From NCBI GenBank assembly GCA_900549415.1, contig URNX01000083.1, positions 1 to 7,550 of the forward strand: a stretch of 7,550 bases of DNA. The letters are read 5' to 3'. Position 1 is the stretch's first letter, and the number at the start of each line of letters is the position of its first letter. Made by a program: the position numbers and the translations under genes. The stretch is from an uncultured bacterium (GTDB lineage: Bacteria; Verrucomicrobiota; Lentisphaeria; Victivallales; UBA1829). Positions 5,957 through 7,550 of the stretch are shown here, piece after piece. The notes below the pieces were generated by a model. That model had not been told where the DNA came from and did not search any database. It saw only the letters and a program-made list of their open reading frames with translations.

Positions 5957-7099
5957 ATGAAACAGAAACCGGTTGTTGCGGCTTACTACTTCCCGAACTG
6001 GCACTGCGACCCGCGCGTCGAAGAACTCCACGGAAAAGGATGGACCGAATGGCGCGTCGCACAGTATGCCACGCCCCGTTTTCCCGGACATCAGCAGCCG
6101 AAAGTCCCCCTCTGGGGATATCAGGATGAATCCGAACCCGATGTGATGGCGCAGAAAATCTCCGCAGCAAAAGCGTACGGGATCGATGCGTTCATCTGGG
6201 ACTGGTACTGGTTCTCCGACGGCCCGTACCGCCACCGCGCACTCGAAGAGGGCTTCCTCAAAGCGCCGAACTGCGAAGATATCAAATTCGCCATCATGTG
6301 GGCGAATCACAACCCGATCTACGCGCATCCCGGAAGCTACTGGAAGCCGGCGGAAATCAACTGGAGCGGCGCAGTCGATCCCAAAACCTTCCGCGACTGC
6401 ACGGACTACTGCATCAAAAATTTCCTCGGGAAACCGAACTATCTGCGTCTTCCCGACGGCTCGCTCTACTTCATGCTCTACCGTCTCGGCGCACTCGTTG
6501 AAGAAGTCGGCGGACTCGATACCGCCGCCGCGCTCATCCGCGAATTCCGCGATAAAGTCGAAAAGGCGGGGCTCGGCAAACTGCACATCTCCACCGTCTT
6601 CGAAGCGCTCCCGAATGTCTGGCGCGCTCTCGAATCGCCGGAACACGATTTCACCGAAATCAATCACTTCATCGAGACCCTCACAGTCGACAGCATCACC
6701 TCGTACGGCTGGGGCTACAAGGATGATTTCCCCGCGACCGACTATGCGAAATGGGCAAAGAACAACCACTACATTCCGCTTGTGTTCAACAAGTATCTCA
6801 AGTGCGCCTTCAATCCCAATGTCCTGACCGGCTGGGATTCCTCCCCGCGCACGGTGCAGTCGGATATGTTCGAAAACCGCAACTATCCGTTCGGTCCGGT
6901 AGTCATCAACAACACACCGGAACGCTTCCAGGAAGAGCTCCAGTTCGCCAAAGACGTTCTCGCCTCCGAAGAATCCCGCGGCCAGATGGTCAAACTCTCC
7001 TGCTGGAACGAGTGGACCGAAGGCGCGTATCTCGAACCCGACACGCAGTACGGCTACGGATTTCTGCAGGCGGTCAAAAACGTTTTCGGTGCGGAATGA
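5957..7099 (+). CDS. WbsX/GH99-like domain protein (putative glycosidase or glycosyltransferase), cytoplasmic
   Basis: The 380-residue product is one full-length WbsX-type domain, a family often labelled glycosyltransferase but related to GH99 endo-alpha-mannosidases. Motifs in order are AAYYFPNWH (residues 8-16), GKGWTEWR, FPGHQQPKVPLWGY, YGIDAFIWDWYWF, KFAIMWANHN, a central FMLYR, and near the C-terminus CWNEWTEGAYLEPD. The last motif places E352 and E355 three residues apart, the spacing of the catalytic pair in the NEWxEG motif of GH99 enzymes, which argues for a hydrolase-like active site. There is no signal peptide: the protein begins directly with the first barrel strand, so it should act in the cytoplasm, unlike the genes around it. 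AAAGGAA (5943-5949) gives a good start; the gap from the hydrolase gene is 18 bases. The stop overlaps the next ATG by 4 bases. Substrate is unknown. Confidence 0.8.
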   Translation: MKQKPVVAAYYFPNWHCDPRVEELHGKGWTEWRVAQYATPRFPGHQQPKVPLWGYQDESEPDVMAQKISAAKAYGIDAFIWDWYWFSDGPYRHRALEEGFLKAPNCEDIKFAIMWANHNPIYAHPGSYWKPAEINWSGAVDPKTFRDCTDYCIKNFLGKPNYLRLPDGSLYFMLYRLGALVEEVGGLDTAAALIREFRDKVEKAGLGKLHISTVFEALPNVWRALESPEHDFTEINHFIETLTVDSITSYGWGYKDDFPATDYAKWAKNNHYIPLVFNKYLKCAFNPNVLTGWDSSPRTVQSDMFENRNYPFGPVVINNTPERFQEELQFAKDVLASEESRGQMVKLSCWNEWTEGAYLEPDTQYGYGFLQAVKNVFGAE

Positions 7100-7550
7100 A
7101 GTTGAAAACCGGCATTCTCTTTGCTGTATTGAGTCTTGTAATCGGCGCACACGCGGGAGAGTTGAAGAATATGGAAAACGGCAAGTTCACAGTTGAATTC
7201 AATTCAGCCAACGGCGGTCTGAAAACGCTCGTTCTCAAGAACGACGCCGACCGCATGAACTGGATCGAAGGTCTCGGGACCTGGGGCGTTCCCTCAGGAA
7301 TGGAGTACCTCGGAGCGGAGCAGAAAGACGGCAAAGCCGTTTCCCGCTACCGCCGCGGCGTCCTTGAGCTGACTGTTGAGCGCAGCATGGGCAGCGATTT
7401 TCTGCGGGAGCGGTTCAGCTTCCGCAACACTGCCCCATATGATCTCTACTTTCAACGCGGAGAGCTCGGCGTTTTCGCCACATTCAACGACAACTACACC
7501 GACGCCGAAACCTGCGAAAAGCGCCGCTGCAACGCGCATCTCTGGTGCGG
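7096..7550 (+). CDS. Secreted protein, probably carbohydrate-active, beta-sandwich-like (partial, runs off the window)
   Basis: The ATG at 7096 overlaps the preceding stop (ATGA), and the frame stays open to the window end, giving 151 residues of an incomplete product. It begins with a clear signal peptide, MKLKTGILFAVLSLVIGAHA, with an AHA cleavage site after residue 20. The mature part opens with NGKFTVEFNSANGGLKTLVLKNDADRMNW split over alternating strands, then WGVPSG, and ends near a Cys-rich stretch (TCEKRRCNAHLWC). This resembles the N-terminal beta-sandwich of large bacterial carbohydrate-active proteins of uncertain function, where a 'residual substrate record' style NGG-L-sL-LK-D pattern is common. 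I cannot name the family. No separate Shine-Dalgarno is obvious, so translation is probably coupled to the upstream gene. It extends the putative glycan-use operon. Confidence 0.75.
   Translation, partial: MKLKTGILFAVLSLVIGAHAGELKNMENGKFTVEFNSANGGLKTLVLKNDADRMNWIEGLGTWGVPSGMEYLGAEQKDGKAVSRYRRGVLELTVERSMGSDFLRERFSFRNTAPYDLYFQRGELGVFATFNDNYTDAETCEKRRCNAHLWC

Noticed and set aside
5843..7150. A 435-residue minus-strand open frame opposite the WbsX-type gene
   Set aside because: The sense strand carries a full-length family match with ribosome-binding site and conserved motifs; the antisense product has none.
1..7550. Insertion sequences, CRISPR arrays, tRNA or rRNA genes
   Set aside because: No transposase-like frames, no regularly spaced short repeats and no RNA-gene signatures were seen; the only repeat of note is the gene-module duplication.

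Overview
The window looks like a chromosomal piece of a Lentisphaerae bacterium (Victivallis-like; a neighbouring PVC-group lineage is possible). The main clue is a prepilin-type protein with the [24 protein letters not shown] leader-helix signature typical of that group, lying between a LacI-type regulator and carbohydrate-active genes. GC content is moderate and uneven: sampled by hand, about 45% in the prepilin and first module genes and about 57-62% in the large glycoside hydrolase. The phylum assignment is inference from this one signature and the gene layout.

Layout, all on the + strand: (1) the last 22 codons of an unidentified upstream gene (to 70); (2) recO, DNA repair (80-700); (3) a roughly 100-base gap holding a good sigma70-type promoter (751-779); (4) an apparent operon running off the right edge: a LacI-like regulator (804-1832), a prepilin-like protein (1829-2575), a secreted 221-residue protein of unknown fold (2597-3262), an 888-residue secreted clan GH-A glycoside hydrolase (3272-5938), a cytoplasmic WbsX/GH99-like protein (5957-7099), and the start of another secreted protein (7096-7550 onward). 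Junctions are tight: a 4-base overlap, then gaps of 21, 9 and 18 bases, then a 4-base overlap, with no convincing terminator inside.

Read together, this is probably a self-regulated glycan-use locus. The regulator would sense a sugar; the exported hydrolase and companion protein would act on a polysaccharide or glycoconjugate outside the cytoplasm; the prepilin-like protein may anchor or organise them at the envelope; and the GH99-like enzyme, which has no signal peptide, would process imported fragments or work in glycan synthesis. The substrate cannot be read from the sequence.

The most striking feature is a tandem gene duplication. The 221-residue protein is a stand-alone version of the first ~214 residues of the next gene's product (154 of 214 residues identical, ungapped, hand count), so an unnamed N-terminal module exists side by side in free and enzyme-fused form.
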